Of a DNA stretch of 64,000 nt, positions 10,181 to 22,383 are shown piece by piece. Within the stretch, counting starts at the first letter, position 1. The number at the start of each line of letters is the position of its first letter. The stretch is from Desmodus rotundus (taxonomy: Eukaryota > Chordata > Mammalia > Chiroptera > Phyllostomidae). Location of the stretch: contig NW_026527555.1 of NCBI RefSeq assembly GCF_022682495.2, forward strand, positions 124,001-188,000, read 5' to 3'. The notes under the pieces were generated by a model. It saw only the letters and a list, made by a program, of their open reading frames with translations. It had not been told where the DNA came from and did not search any database. Both the position numbers and the translations under genes were made by a program.

Positions 10181-12217
10181 TCAGTAGCATTTTGGTTAGG
10201 ACACAACGCAAAGCTCTGATATATCAGACACCTTCCGTTTAAAATAGGGTTAGGGTTAGGGCTAGCATTAGGATTGTGGTAAGGATTAGCTTTATTATTA
10301 GGGTTAGGGTTAGGGTTAAGGATAGGGTTAGGGTTAGGGATAAGGTTAGGGTTAGCGATAGGGTTAGGGTTAGGGTTAGGGTTAGGGTTAGGGTTAGGGT
10401 TTGGGTTCATGTTACAGGTAGGTTTAGGTCTAGGGCTAGAGCTGCTGACGGCCGCAGTTAGAAGAAAGTGTGTCATAGAAGATAGTGTATTTCATAGCTG
10501 TCATAGTTCTATGCTTTCATGGAGTGCGTTCATGATGAGAAAGTGATTCTGTAGATCCTTGCACTCAAACACAGCAAGGTAAATGAAAACAGAGCAAAAT
10601 AGCTGATCATAGGTTCTGAAGAGGGTATGTGATATGGTACAAGGCACTCATTTCCAATTCAACTGATATGAGCACATTGATCTAGTGCCGCGTTTTTGCT
10701 GAACGCCACTTAACAGGAACATGTTCGTTCCCGAGTAACTTGGCAGCTTTCAAACCGTTCACTCCTGTGCTGTGTGAGAGAAAGTGACTCGAGTAGAGTA
10801 AGGGGACTGCTAGCTGCGCATGCATTGCTACGTTAAAAACACTGTATGGTCAAAGTGAGGCAGTAGGCTGCTGCTTCTCTTCTTCCCGGGGCTACGCTTT
10901 TCTGATGGAAAAAGTACCTAGGAGAAAACTCTACTGGGGACGCTCATTCCCCTGCAAGGACCACAAAGTGCTATGCTACATTCCCTCCTTTGCGGACGGG
11001 AAATCATTTCCGTAGCTCTTGGGCTATGACAGGAGCCAGAGATCCTATATTGCAGCAAGGTACTTGGGCAGGATGCTGACAAGGGTACATACTATGTGAG
11101 ACACCACTGCTTTCATCTCCTACTGCAATGAGAACATTGATAACACGTCAAATAGTGTGGATGGCTTTTGTTGAGAACACTTTTCGCACGACTTGATGTA
11201 ATCCCTGAATGATGCAGGGGAGCGCAAACTCCTCACTGCTGTATTCTCAGAGTGGAATGAATGCCCCGGTAGGCCCATGAGGTACTTTTCGCTTCTTCCT
11301 CCTTGAACGCTTCACGAACGGGTGGAGTCCGAGGGACGTAGTATTGTCTCCATGGTTTCTTAGGCTACAGCCTTCTTCTCCCATCACATCTCCTACTGAG
11401 ATGGGAACATTGAGAAGACGCTGAACCCGGAGACGGCTTTGGGAAAAAACCCGCTTCCTACGAAATAGGTGGATTCCCGAGTGATTTTGAGGAGCAAACA
11501 AATCTTCACGAATGTAGTATCATCCACCGGGAGCCCCACAGGCTACTCTGAGATCCACATTCCCTTAGATCTTCAGAGACTTGGAGTCCAAGTCACGTAG
11601 CACGGCCTAGCGGCCTTCCAACGTCCGGATACGCTTTCCCCGCAGCACGCACAATTTGGCGAATACAGTGGTAGCCAAGCTTACTCTAGTTCAGAGTTGG
11701 CATAGTCCTGTGCTTCCGTTCACTTCTTTGTTTTGGGGAACGCGATTCCGGAACTCTCTGGCTCGCAAAGTTACCGCCAAGGTGATCATACAGAAAACCC
11801 ATTGAAATGACGTTCTAACGCGGCCGGTTCTATCGGCACCCCCTACATTTCGCACTCTACTGAAACGAGTCCATTGACCTAGTGTTACCTGCTGGAGATG
11901 AAATGTGCTAATAAGGCACTTGTATGAAACATCCTGATTCCCTCGTTGTTTGGAAGCTGTGCATGAATTCCTTGCTGTTCTCGCAGAAGGAAATTCCGTC
12001 GAAAAGTGTCAGTGGACTGTGAGCTTCATGTGCATATCTAGGTTGGACCAACAGTTTTGTCCACAGGACATAGTAGTCAGTAGCTGCAGGAAATCTTCGG
12101 ACTCTGCTATTTTGCTGGAATAAAGAGAGCGGCGAAAAGCCCACACTCGCAGCTCATTGTCCTGCAAAGTTCAGATGCTGCTATGCTCCTGTTCGTTCAC
12201 TACCCAGGGAAATGATT
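10181..12217. repeat. Satellite unit 6 (2037 bp)
   Basis: First unit with the second-family variants: GCTACATTCC, GAATACAGTGG, CGCGGCCGG, CCCTCGTTG, AGTGTCAGTGG, and the one-base deletion GAGCTGCTGAC. Private CpG loss in GGTACATACT (about 11086). Confidence 0.97.
10247..10405 (+). repeat. Interstitial TTAGGG block, unit 6 (159 bp)
   Basis: One hexamer longer than the common form in the terminal run. The block is preceded by AAAATAGGG instead of AAAGATAGGG. Confidence 0.95.
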
Positions 12218-14249
12218 TCAGTAGCATTTTGGTTAGGACACAACGCAAAGCTCTGATATATCAGTCACCTTCCGTTTAAAGATAGGGTTAGGGTTAGGGC
12301 TAGCAATAGGATTGTGGTAAGGATTAGCTTTATTATTAGGGTTAGGGTTAGGGTTAAGGATAGGGTTAGGGTTAGGGATAAGGTTAGGGTTAGCGATAGG
12401 GTTAGGGTTAGGGTTAGGGTTAGGGTTAGGGTTTGGTTTCATGTTACAGGTAGGTTTAGGTCTAGGGCTAGAGCTGCTGACGGCCGCAGTTAGAAGAAAG
12501 TGTGTCATAGAAGATAGTGTATTTCATAGCTGTCATAGTTCTATGCTTTCATGGAGTGCGTTCATGATGAGAAAGTGATTCTGTAGATCCTTGCACTCAA
12601 ACACAGCAAGGTAAATGAAAACAGAGCAAAATAGCTGATCATAGGTTCTGAAGAGGGTATGTGATATGGTACAAGGCACTCATTTCCAATTCAACTGATA
12701 TGAGCACATTGATCTAGTGCCGCGTTTTTGCTGAACGCCACTTAACAGGAACATGTTCGTTCCCGAGTAACTTGGCAGCTTTCAAACCGTTCACTCCTGT
12801 GCTGTGTGAGAGAAAGTGACTCGAGTAGAGTAAGGGGACTGCTAGCTGCGCATGCATTGCTACGTTAAAAACACTGTATGGTCAAAGTGAGGCAGTAGGC
12901 TGCTGCTTCTCTTCTTCCCGGGGCTACGCTTTTCTGATGGAAAAAGTACCTAGGAGAAAACTCTACTGGGGACGCTCATTCCCCTGCAAGGACCACAAAG
13001 TGCTATGCTACATTCCCTCCTTTGCGGACGGGAAATCATTTCCGTAGCTCTTGGGCTATGACAGGAGCCATAGATCCTATATTGCAGCAAGGTACTTGGG
13101 CAGGATGCTGACAAGGGTACGTACTATGTGAGACACCACTGCTTTCATCTCCTACTGCAATGAGAACATTGATAACACGTCAAATAGTGTGGATGGCTTT
13201 TGTTGAGAACACTTTTCGCACGACTTGATGTAATCCCTGAATGATGCAGGGGAGCGCAAACTCCTCACTGCTGTATTCTCAGAGTGGAATGAATGCCCCG
13301 GTAGGCCCATGAGGTACTTTTCGCTTCTTCCTCCTTGAACGCTTCACGAACGGGTGGAGTCCGAGGGACGTAGTATTGTCTCCATGGTTTCTTAGGCTAC
13401 AGCCTTCTTCTCCCATCACATCTCCTACTGAGATGGGAACATTGAGAAGACGCTGAACCCGGAGACGGCTTTGGGAAAAAACCCGCTTCCTACGAAATAG
13501 GTGGATTCCCGAGTGATTTTGAGGAGCAAACAAATCTTCACGAATGTAGTATCATCCACCGGGAGCCCCACAGGCTACTCTGAGATCCACATTCCCTTAG
13601 ATCTTCAGAGACTTGGAGTCCAAGTCACGTAGCACGGCCTAGCGGCCTTCCAACGTCCGGATACGCTTTCCCCGCAGCACGCACAATTTGGCGAATACAG
13701 TGGTAGCCAAGCTTACTCTAGTTCAGAGTTGGCATAGTCCTGTGCTTCCGTTCACTTCTTTGTTTTGGGGAACGCGATTCCGGAACTCTCTGGCTCGCAA
13801 AGTTACCGCCAAGGTGATCATACAGAAAACCCATTGAAATGACGTTCTAACGCGGCCGGTTCTATCGGCACCCCCTACATTTCGCACTCTACTGAAACGA
13901 GTCCATTGACCTAGTGTTACCTGCTGGAGATGAAATGTGCTAATAAGGCACTTGTATGAAACATCCTGATTCCCTCGTTGTTTGGAAGCTGTGCATGAAT
14001 TCCTTGCTGTTCTCGCAGAAGGAAATTCCGTCGAAAAGTGTCAGTGGACTGTGAGCTTCATGTGCATATCTAGGTTGGACCAACAGTTTTGTCCACAGGA
14101 CATAGTAGTCAGTAGCTGCAGGAAATCTTCGGACTCTGCTATTTTGCTGGAATAAAGAGAGCGGCGAAAAGCCCACACTCGCAGCTCATTGTCCTGCAAA
14201 GTTCAGATGCTGCTATGCTCCTGTTCGTTCACTACCCAGGGAAACGATT
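12218..14249. repeat. Satellite unit 7 (2032 bp)
   Basis: Second family. Matches unit 9 (offset 4065 bp) in GAGCCATAGATCC and in ending GGGAAACGATTT. Confidence 0.97.
12285..12436 (+). repeat. Interstitial TTAGGG block, unit 7 (152 bp)
   Basis: Second-family form: the degenerate part reads GCTAGCAATAGG and the block closes GGGTTTGGTTTCATG. Confidence 0.95.
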
Positions 14250-16282
14250 TCAGTAGCATTTTGGTTAGGACACAACGCAAAGCTCTGATATATCAGTCAC
14301 CTTCCGTTTAAAGATAGGGTTAGGGTTAGGGCTAGCAATAGGATTGTGGTAAGGATTAGCTTTATTATTAGGGTTAGGGTTAGGGTTAAGGATAGGGTTA
14401 GGGTTAGGGATAAGGTTAGGGTTAGCGATAGGGTTAGGGTTAGGGTTAGGGTTAGGGTTAGGGTTTGGTTTCATGTTACAGGTAGGTTTAGGTCTAGGGC
14501 TAGAGCTGCTGACGGCCGCAGTTAGAAGAAAGTGTGTCATAGAAGATAGTGTATTTCATAGCTGTCATAGTTCTATGCTTTCATGGAGTGCGTTCATGAT
14601 GAGAAAGTGATTCTGTAGATCCTTGCACTCAAACACAGCAAGGTAAATGAAAACAGAGCAAAATAGCTGATCATAGGTTCTGAAGAGGGTATGTGATATG
14701 GTACAAGGCACTCATTTCCAATTCAACTGATATGAGCACATTGATCTAGTGCCGCGTTTTTGCTGAACGCCACTTAACAGGAACATGTTCGTTCCCGAGT
14801 AACTAGGCAGCTTTCAAACCGTTCACTCCTGTGCTGTGTGAGAGAAAGTGACTCGAGTAGAGTAAGGGGACTGCTAGCTGCGCATGCATTGCTACGTTAA
14901 AAACACTGTATGGTCAAAGTGAGGCAGTAGGCTGCTGCTTCTCTTCTTCCCGGGGCTACGCTTTTCTGATGTAAAAAGTACCTAGGAGAAAACTCTACTG
15001 GGGACGCTCATTCCCCTGCAAGGACCACAAAGTGCTATGCTAACATTCCCTCCTTTGCGGACGGGAAATCATTTCCGTAGCTCTTGGGCTATGACAGGAG
15101 CCAGAGATCCTATATTGCAGCAAGGTACTTGGGCAGGATGCTGACAAGGGTACGTACTATGTGAGACACCACTGCTTTCATGTCCTACTGCAATGAGAAC
15201 TTTGATAACACGTCAAATAGTGTGGATGGCTTTTGTTGAGAACACTTTTCACACGACTTGATGTAATCCCTGAATGATGCAGGGGAGCGCAAACTCCTCA
15301 CTGCTGTATTCTCAGAGTGGAATGAATGCCCTGGTAGGCCCATGAGGTACTTTTCGCTTCTTCCTCCTTGAACGCTTCACGAACGGGTGGAGTCCGAGGG
15401 ACGTAGTATTGTCTCCATGGTTTCTTAGGCTACAGCCTTCTTCTCCCATCACATCTCCTACTGAGATGGGAACATTGAGAAGACGCTGAACCCGGAGACG
15501 GCTTTGGGAAAAAACCCGCTTCCTACGAAATAGGTGGATTCCCGAGTGATTTTGAGGAGCAAACAAATCTTCACGAATGTAGTATCATCCACCGGGAGCC
15601 CCACAGGCTACTCTGAGATCCACATTCCCTTAGATCTTCAGAGACTTGGAGTCCAAGTCACGTAGCACGGCCTAGCGGCCTTCCAACGTCCGGATACGCT
15701 TTCCCCGCAGCACGCACAATTTGGCGAATACAGTGGTAGCCAAGCTTACTCTAGTTCAGAGTTGGCATAGTCCTGTGCTTCCGTTCACTTCTTTGTTTTG
15801 GGGAACGCGATTCCGGAACTCTCTGGCTCGCAAAGTTACCGCCAAGGTGATCATACAGAAAACCCATTGAAATGACGTTCTAACGCGGCCGGTTCTATCG
15901 GCACCCCCTACATTTCGCACTCTACTGAAACGAGTCCATTGACCTAGTGTTACCTGCTGGAGATGAAATGTGCTAATAAGGCACTTGTATGAAACATCCT
16001 GATTCCCTCGTTGTTTGGAAGCTGTGCATGAATTCCTTGCTGTTCTCGCAGAAGGAAATTCCGTCGAAAAGTGTCAGTGGACTGTGAGCTTCATGTGCAT
16101 ATCTAGGTTGGACCAACAGTTTTGTCCACAGGACATAGTAGTCAGTAGCTGCAGGAAATCTTCGGACTCTGCTATTTTGCTGGAATAAAGAGAGCGGCGA
16201 AAAGCCCACACTCGCAGCTCATTGTCCTGCAAAGTTCAGATGCTGCTATGCTCCTGTTCGTTCACTACCCAGGGAAATGATT
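14250..16282. repeat. Satellite unit 8 (2033 bp)
   Basis: Second family, but shares CATGTCCTACTGC, GAACTTTGAT, TTTCACACGAC and CCCTGGTAGG with units 10 and 15. Private: AACTAGGCAGC (about 14802) and GATGTAAAAAG (about 14968). Confidence 0.97.
14317..14468 (+). repeat. Interstitial TTAGGG block, unit 8 (152 bp)
   Basis: Second-family form, same as unit 7. Confidence 0.95.
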
Positions 16283-18314
16283 TCAGTAGCATTTTGGTTA
16301 GGACACAACGCAAAGCTCTGATATATCAGTCACCTTCCGTTTAAAGATAGGGTTAGGGTTAGGGCTAGCAATAGGATTGTGGTAAGGATTAGCTTTATTA
16401 TTAGGGTTAGGGTTAGGGTTAAGGATAGGGTTAGGGTTAGGGATAAGGTTAGGGTTAGCGATAGGGTTAGGGTTAGGGTTAGGGTTAGGGTTAGGGTTTG
16501 GTTTCATGTTACAGGTAGGTTTAGGTCTAGGGCTAGAGCTGCTGACGGCCGCAGTTAGAAGAAAGTGTGTCATAGAAGATAGTGTATTTCATAGCTGTCA
16601 TAGTTCTATGCTTTCATGGAGTGCGTTCATGATGAGAAAGTGATTCTGTAGATCCTTGCACTCAAACACAGCAAGGTAAATGAAAACAGAGCAAAATAGC
16701 TGATCATAGGTTCTGAAGAGGGTATGTGATATGGTACAAGGCACTCATTTCCAATTCAACTGATATGAGCACATTGATCTAGTGCCGCGTTTTTGCTGAA
16801 CGCCACTTAACAGGAACATGTTCGTTCCCGAGTAACTTGGCAGCTTTCAAACCGTTCACTCCTGTGCTGTGTGAGAGAAAGTGACTCGAGTAGAGTAAGG
16901 GGACTGCTAGCTGCGCATGCATTGCTACGTTAAAAACACTGTATGGTCAAAGTGAGGCAGTAGGCTGCTGCTTCTCTTCTTCCCGGGGCTACGCTTTTCT
17001 GATGGAAAAAGTACCTAGGAGAAAACTCTACTGGGGACGCTCATTCCCCTGCAAGGACCACAAAGTGCTATGCTACATTCCCTCCTTTGCGGACGGGAAA
17101 TCATTTCCGTAGCTCTTGGGCTATGACAGGAGCCATAGATCCTATATTGCAGCAAGGTACTTGGGCAGGATGCTGACAAGGGTACGTACTATGTGAGACA
17201 CCACTGCTTTCATCTCCTACTGCAATGAGAACATTGATAACACGTCAAATAGTGTGGATGGCTTTTGTTGAGAACACTTTTCGCACGACTTGATGTAATC
17301 CCTGAATGATGCAGGGGAGCGCAAACTCCTCACTGCTGTATTCTCAGAGTGGAATGAATGCCCCGGTAGGCCCATGAGGTACTTTTCGCTTCTTCCTCCT
17401 TGAACGCTTCACGAACGGGTGGAGTCCGAGGGACGTAGTATTGTCTCCATGGTTTCTTAGGCTACAGCCTTCTTCTCCCATCACATCTCCTACTGAGATG
17501 GGAACATTGAGAAGACGCTGAACCCGGAGACGGCTTTGGGAAAAAACCCGCTTCCTACGAAATAGGTGGATTCCCGAGTGATTTTGAGGAGCAAACAAAT
17601 CTTCACGAATGTAGTATCATCCACCGGGAGCCCCACAGGCTACTCTGAGATCCACATTCCCTTAGATCTTCAGAGACTTGGAGTCCAAGTCACGTAGCAC
17701 GGCCTAGCGGCCTTCCAACGTCCGGATACGCTTTCCCCGCAGCACGCACAATTTGGCGAATACAGTGGTAGCCAAGCTTACTCTAGTTCAGAGTTGGCAT
17801 AGTCCTGTGCTTCCGTTCACTTCTTTGTTTTGGGGAACGCGATTCCGGAACTCTCTGGCTCGCAAAGTTACCGCCAAGGTGATCATACAGAAAACCCATT
17901 GAAATGACGTTCTAACGCGGCCGGTTCTATCGGCACCCCCTACATTTCGCACTCTACTGAAACGAGTCCATTGACCTAGTGTTACCTGCTGGAGATGAAA
18001 TGTGCTAATAAGGCACTTGTATGAAACATCCTGATTCCCTCGTTGTTTGGAAGCTGTGCATGAATTCCTTGCTGTTCTCGCAGAAGGAAATTCCGTCGAA
18101 AAGTGTCAGTGGACTGTGAGCTTCATGTGCATATCTAGGTTGGACCAACAGTTTTGTCCACAGGACATAGTAGTCAGTAGCTGCAGGAAATCTTCGGACT
18201 CTGCTATTTTGCTGGAATAAAGAGAGCGGCGAAAAGCCCACACTCGCAGCTCATTGTCCTGCAAAGTTCAGATGCTGCTATGCTCCTGTTCGTTCACTAC
18301 CCAGGGAAACGATT
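16283..18314. repeat. Satellite unit 9 (2032 bp)
   Basis: Second family and near copy of unit 7; see that entry for the shared markers. Confidence 0.97.
16350..16501 (+). repeat. Interstitial TTAGGG block, unit 9 (152 bp)
   Basis: Second-family form. Confidence 0.95.
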
Positions 18315-20348
18315 TCAGTAGCATTTTGGTTAGGACACAACGCAAAGCTCTGATATATCAGTCACCTTCCGTTTAAAGATAGGGTTAGGGTTAGGGCTAG
18401 CAATAGGATTGTGGTAAGGATTAGCTTTATTATTAGGGTTAGGGTTAGGGTTAAGGATAGGGTTAGGGTTAGGAATAAGGTTAGGGTTAGCGATAGGGTT
18501 AGGGTTAGGGTTAGGGTTAGGGTTAGGGTTTGGTTTCATGTTACAGGTAGGTTTAGGTCTAGGGCTAGAGCTGCTGACGGCCGCAGTTAGAAGAAAGTGT
18601 GTCATAGAAGATAGTGTATTTCATAGCTGTCATAGTTCTATGCTTTCATGGAGTGCGTTCATGATGAGAAAGTGATTCTGTAGATCCTTGCACTCAAACA
18701 CAGCAAGGTAAATGAAAACAGAGCAAAATAGCTGATCATAGGTTCTGAAGAGGGTATGTGATATGGTACAAGGCACTCATTTCCAATTCAACTGATATGA
18801 GCACATTGATCTAGTGCCGCGTTTTTGCTGAACGCCACTTAACAGGAACATGTTCGTTCCCGAGTAACTTGGCAGCTTTCAAACCGTTCACTCCTGTGCT
18901 GTGTGAGAGAAAGTGACTCGAGTAGAGTAAGGGGACTGCTAGCTGCGCATGCATTGCTACGTTAAAAACACTGTATGGTCAAAGTGAGGCAGTAGGCTGC
19001 TGCTTCTCTTCTTCCCGGGGCTACGCTTTTCTGATGGAAAAAGTACCTAGGAGAAAACTCTACTGGGGACGCTCATTCCCCTGCAAGGACCACAAAGTGC
19101 TATGCTAACATTCCCTCCTTTGCGGACGGGAAATCATTTCCGTAGCTCTTGGGCTATGACAGGAGCCAGAGATCCTATATTGCAGCAAGGTACTTGGGCA
19201 GGATGCTGACAAGGGTACGTACTATGTGAGACACCACTGCTTTCATGTCCTACTGCAATGAGAACTTTGATAACACGTCAAATAGTGTGGATGGCTTTTG
19301 TTGAGAACACTTTTCACACGACTTGATGTAATCCCTGAATGATGCAGGGGAGCGCAAACTCCTCACTGCTGTATTCTCAGAGTGGAATGAATGCCCTGGT
19401 AGGCCCATGAGGTACTTTTCGCTTCTTCCTCCTTGAACGCTTCACGAACGGTTGGAGTCCGAGGGACGTAGTATTGTCTCCATGGTTTCTTAGGCTACAG
19501 CCTTCTTCTCCCATCACATCTCCTACTGAGATGGGAACATTGAGAAGACGCTGAACCCGGAGACGGCTTTGGGAAAAAACCCGCTTCCTACGAAATAGGT
19601 GGATTCCCGAGTGATTTTGAGGAGCAAACAAATCTTCACGAATGTAGTATCATCCACCGGGAGCCCCACAGGCTACTCTGAGATCCACATTCCCTTAGAT
19701 CTTCAGAGACTTGGAGTCCAAGTCACGTAGCACGGCCTAGCGGCCTTCCAACGTCCGGATACGCTTTCCCCGCAGCACGCACAATTTGGCGAAAACAGTG
19801 GTAGCCAAGCTTACTCTAGTTCAGAGTTGGCATAGTCCTGTGCTTCCGTTCACTCCTTTGTTTTGGGGAACGCGATTCCGGAACTCTCTGGCTCGCAAAG
19901 TTACCGCCAAGGTGATCATACAGAAAACCCATTGAAATGACGTTCTAACTCGGCCGGTTCTATCGGCACCCCCTACATTTTGCACTCTACTGAAACGAGT
20001 CCATTGACCTAGTGTTACCCGCTGGAGATGAAATGTGCTAATAAGGCACTTGTATGAAACATCCTGATTCCCTAGTTGTTTGGAAGCTGTGCATGAATTC
20101 CTTGCTGTTCTCGCAGAAGGAAATTCCGTCGAAAAGAGTCAGTGGACTGTGAGCTTCATGTGCATATCTAGGTTGGACCAACAGTTTTGTCCACAGGACA
20201 TAGTAGTCAGTAGCTGCAGGAAATCTTCGGACTCTGCTATTTTGCTGGAATAAAGAGAGCGGCGAAAAGCCCACACTCGCAGCTCATTGTTCTGCAAAGT
20301 TCAGATGCTGCTATGCTCCTGTTCGTTCACTACCCATGGAAAATGATT
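18315..20348. repeat. Satellite unit 10 (2034 bp), second-family front, other-family rear
   Basis: The front has second-family markers (GCAATAGG, CTATGCTTTC). The rear has GAAAACAGTGG, CTCGGCCGG, CCCTAGTTG and AGAGTCAGTGG, so a family switch lies inside this unit. Shares CGGTTGGAGTCC (about 19449) and TTTTGCACTC with unit 15, 10.17 kb to the right. Confidence 0.97.
18382..18533 (+). repeat. Interstitial TTAGGG block, unit 10 (152 bp)
   Basis: Second-family form with a private G-to-A change, TTAGGAATAAGG, near 18471. Confidence 0.95.
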
Positions 20349-22383
20349 TCAGTAGCATTTTGGTTAGGACACAACGCAAAGCTCTGATATATCAGACACC
20401 TTCCGTTTAAAGATAGGGTTAGGGTTAGGGCTAGCATTAGGATTGTGGTAAGGATTAGCTTTATTATTAGGGTTAGGGTTAGGGTTAAGGATAGGGTTAG
20501 GGTTAGGGATAAGGTTAGGGTTAGCGATAGGGTTAGGGTTAGGGTTAGGGTTAGGGTTAGGGTTTGGGTTCATGTTACAGGTAGGTTTAGGTCTATGGCT
20601 AGAGCTAGTTGACGGCCGCAGTTAGAAGAAAGTGTGTCATAGAAGATAGTGTATTTCATAGCTGTCATAGTTCTGTGCTTTCATGGAGTGCGTTCATGAT
20701 GAGAAAGTGATTCTGTAGATCCTTGCACTCAAACACAGCAAGGTAAATGAAAACAGAGCAAAATAGCTGATCATAGGTTCTGAAGAGGGTATGTGATATG
20801 GTACAAGGCACTCATTTCCAATTCAACTGATATGAGCACATTGATCTAGTGCCGCGTTTTTGCTGAACGCCACTTAACAGGAACATGTTCGTTCCCGAGT
20901 AACTTGGCAGCTTTCAAACCGTTCACTCCTGTGCTGTGTGAGAGAAAGTGACTCGAGTAGAGTAAGGGGACTGCTAGCTGCGCATGCATTGCTACGTTAA
21001 AAACACTGTATGGTCAAAGTGAGGCAGTAGGCTGCTGCTTCTCTTCTTCCCGGGGCTACGCTTTTCTGATGGAAAAAGTACCTAGGAGAAAACTCTACTG
21101 GGGACGCTCATTCCCCTGCAAGGACCACAAAGTGCTATGCTAACATTCCCTCCTTTGCGGACGGGAAATCATTTCCGTAGCTCTTGGGCTATGACAGGAG
21201 CCAGAGATCCTATATTGCAGCAAGGTACTTGGGCAGGATGCTGACAAGGGTACGTACTATGTGAGACACCACTGCTTTCATCTCCTACTGCAATGAGAAC
21301 ATTGATAGCACGTCAAATAGTGTGGATGGCTTTTGTTGAGAACACTTTTCGCACGACTTGATGTAATCCCTGAATGATGCAGGGGAGCGCAAACTCCTCA
21401 CTGCTGTATTCTCAGAGTGGAATGAATGCCCCGGTAGGCCCATGAGGTACTTTTCGCTTCTTCCTCCTTGAACGCTTCACGAACGGGTGGAGTCCGAGGG
21501 ACGTAGTATTGTCTCCATGGTTTCTTAGGCTACAGCCTTCTTCTCCCATCACATCTCCTACTGAGATGGGAACATTGAGAAGACGCTGAACCCGGAGACG
21601 GCTTTGGGAAAAAACCCGCTTCCTACGAAATAGGTGGATTCCCGAGTGATTTTGAGGAGCAAACAAATCTTCACGAATGTAGTATCATCCACCGGGAGCC
21701 CCACAGGCTACTCTGAGATCCACATTCCCTTAGATCTTCAGAGACTTGGAGTCCAAGTCACGTAGCACGGCCTAGCGGCCTTCCAACGTCCGGATACGCT
21801 TTCCCCGCAGCACGCACAATTTGGCGAAAACAGTGGTAGCCAAGCTTACTCTAGTTCAGAGTTGGCATAGTCCTGTGCTTCCGTTCACTCCTTTGTTTTG
21901 GGGAACGCGATTCCGGAACTCTCTGGCTCGCAAAGTTACCGCCAAGGTGATCATACAGAAAACCCATTGAAATGACGTTCTAACTCGGCCGGTTCTATCG
22001 GCACCCCCTACATTTCGCACTCTACTGAAACGAGTCCATTGACCTAGTGTTACCTGCTGGAGATGAAATGTGCTAATAAGGCACTTGTATGAAACATCCT
22101 GATTCCCTAGTTGTTTGGAAGCTGTGCATGAATTCCTTGCTGTTCTCGCAGAAGGAAATTCCGTCGAAAAGAGTCAGTGGACTGTGAGCTTCATGTGCAT
22201 ATCTAGGTTGGACCAACAGTTTTGTCCACAGGACATAGTAGTCAGTAGCTGCAGGAAATCTTAGGACTCTGCTATTTTGCTGGAATAAAGAGAGCGGCGA
22301 AAAGCCCACACTCGCAGCTCATTGTCCTGCAAAGTTCAGATGCTGCTATGCTCCTGTTCGTTCACTACCCATGGAAAATGATT
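20349..22383. repeat. Satellite unit 11 (2035 bp)
   Basis: Matches unit 16 in GATAGCACGTC (about 21304), AATCTTAGGAC (about 22258) and TCTATGGCTAGAGCTAGTTG. Confidence 0.97.
20416..20568 (+). repeat. Interstitial TTAGGG block, unit 11 (153 bp)
   Basis: First-family form with GGGTTAGGG at the start and GGGTTTGGGTTCATG at the end. Confidence 0.95.

Noticed and set aside
10276..10461. Plus-strand Val-Arg repeat open frame
   Set aside because: Translation of GGGTTA repeats in another frame, not a gene.
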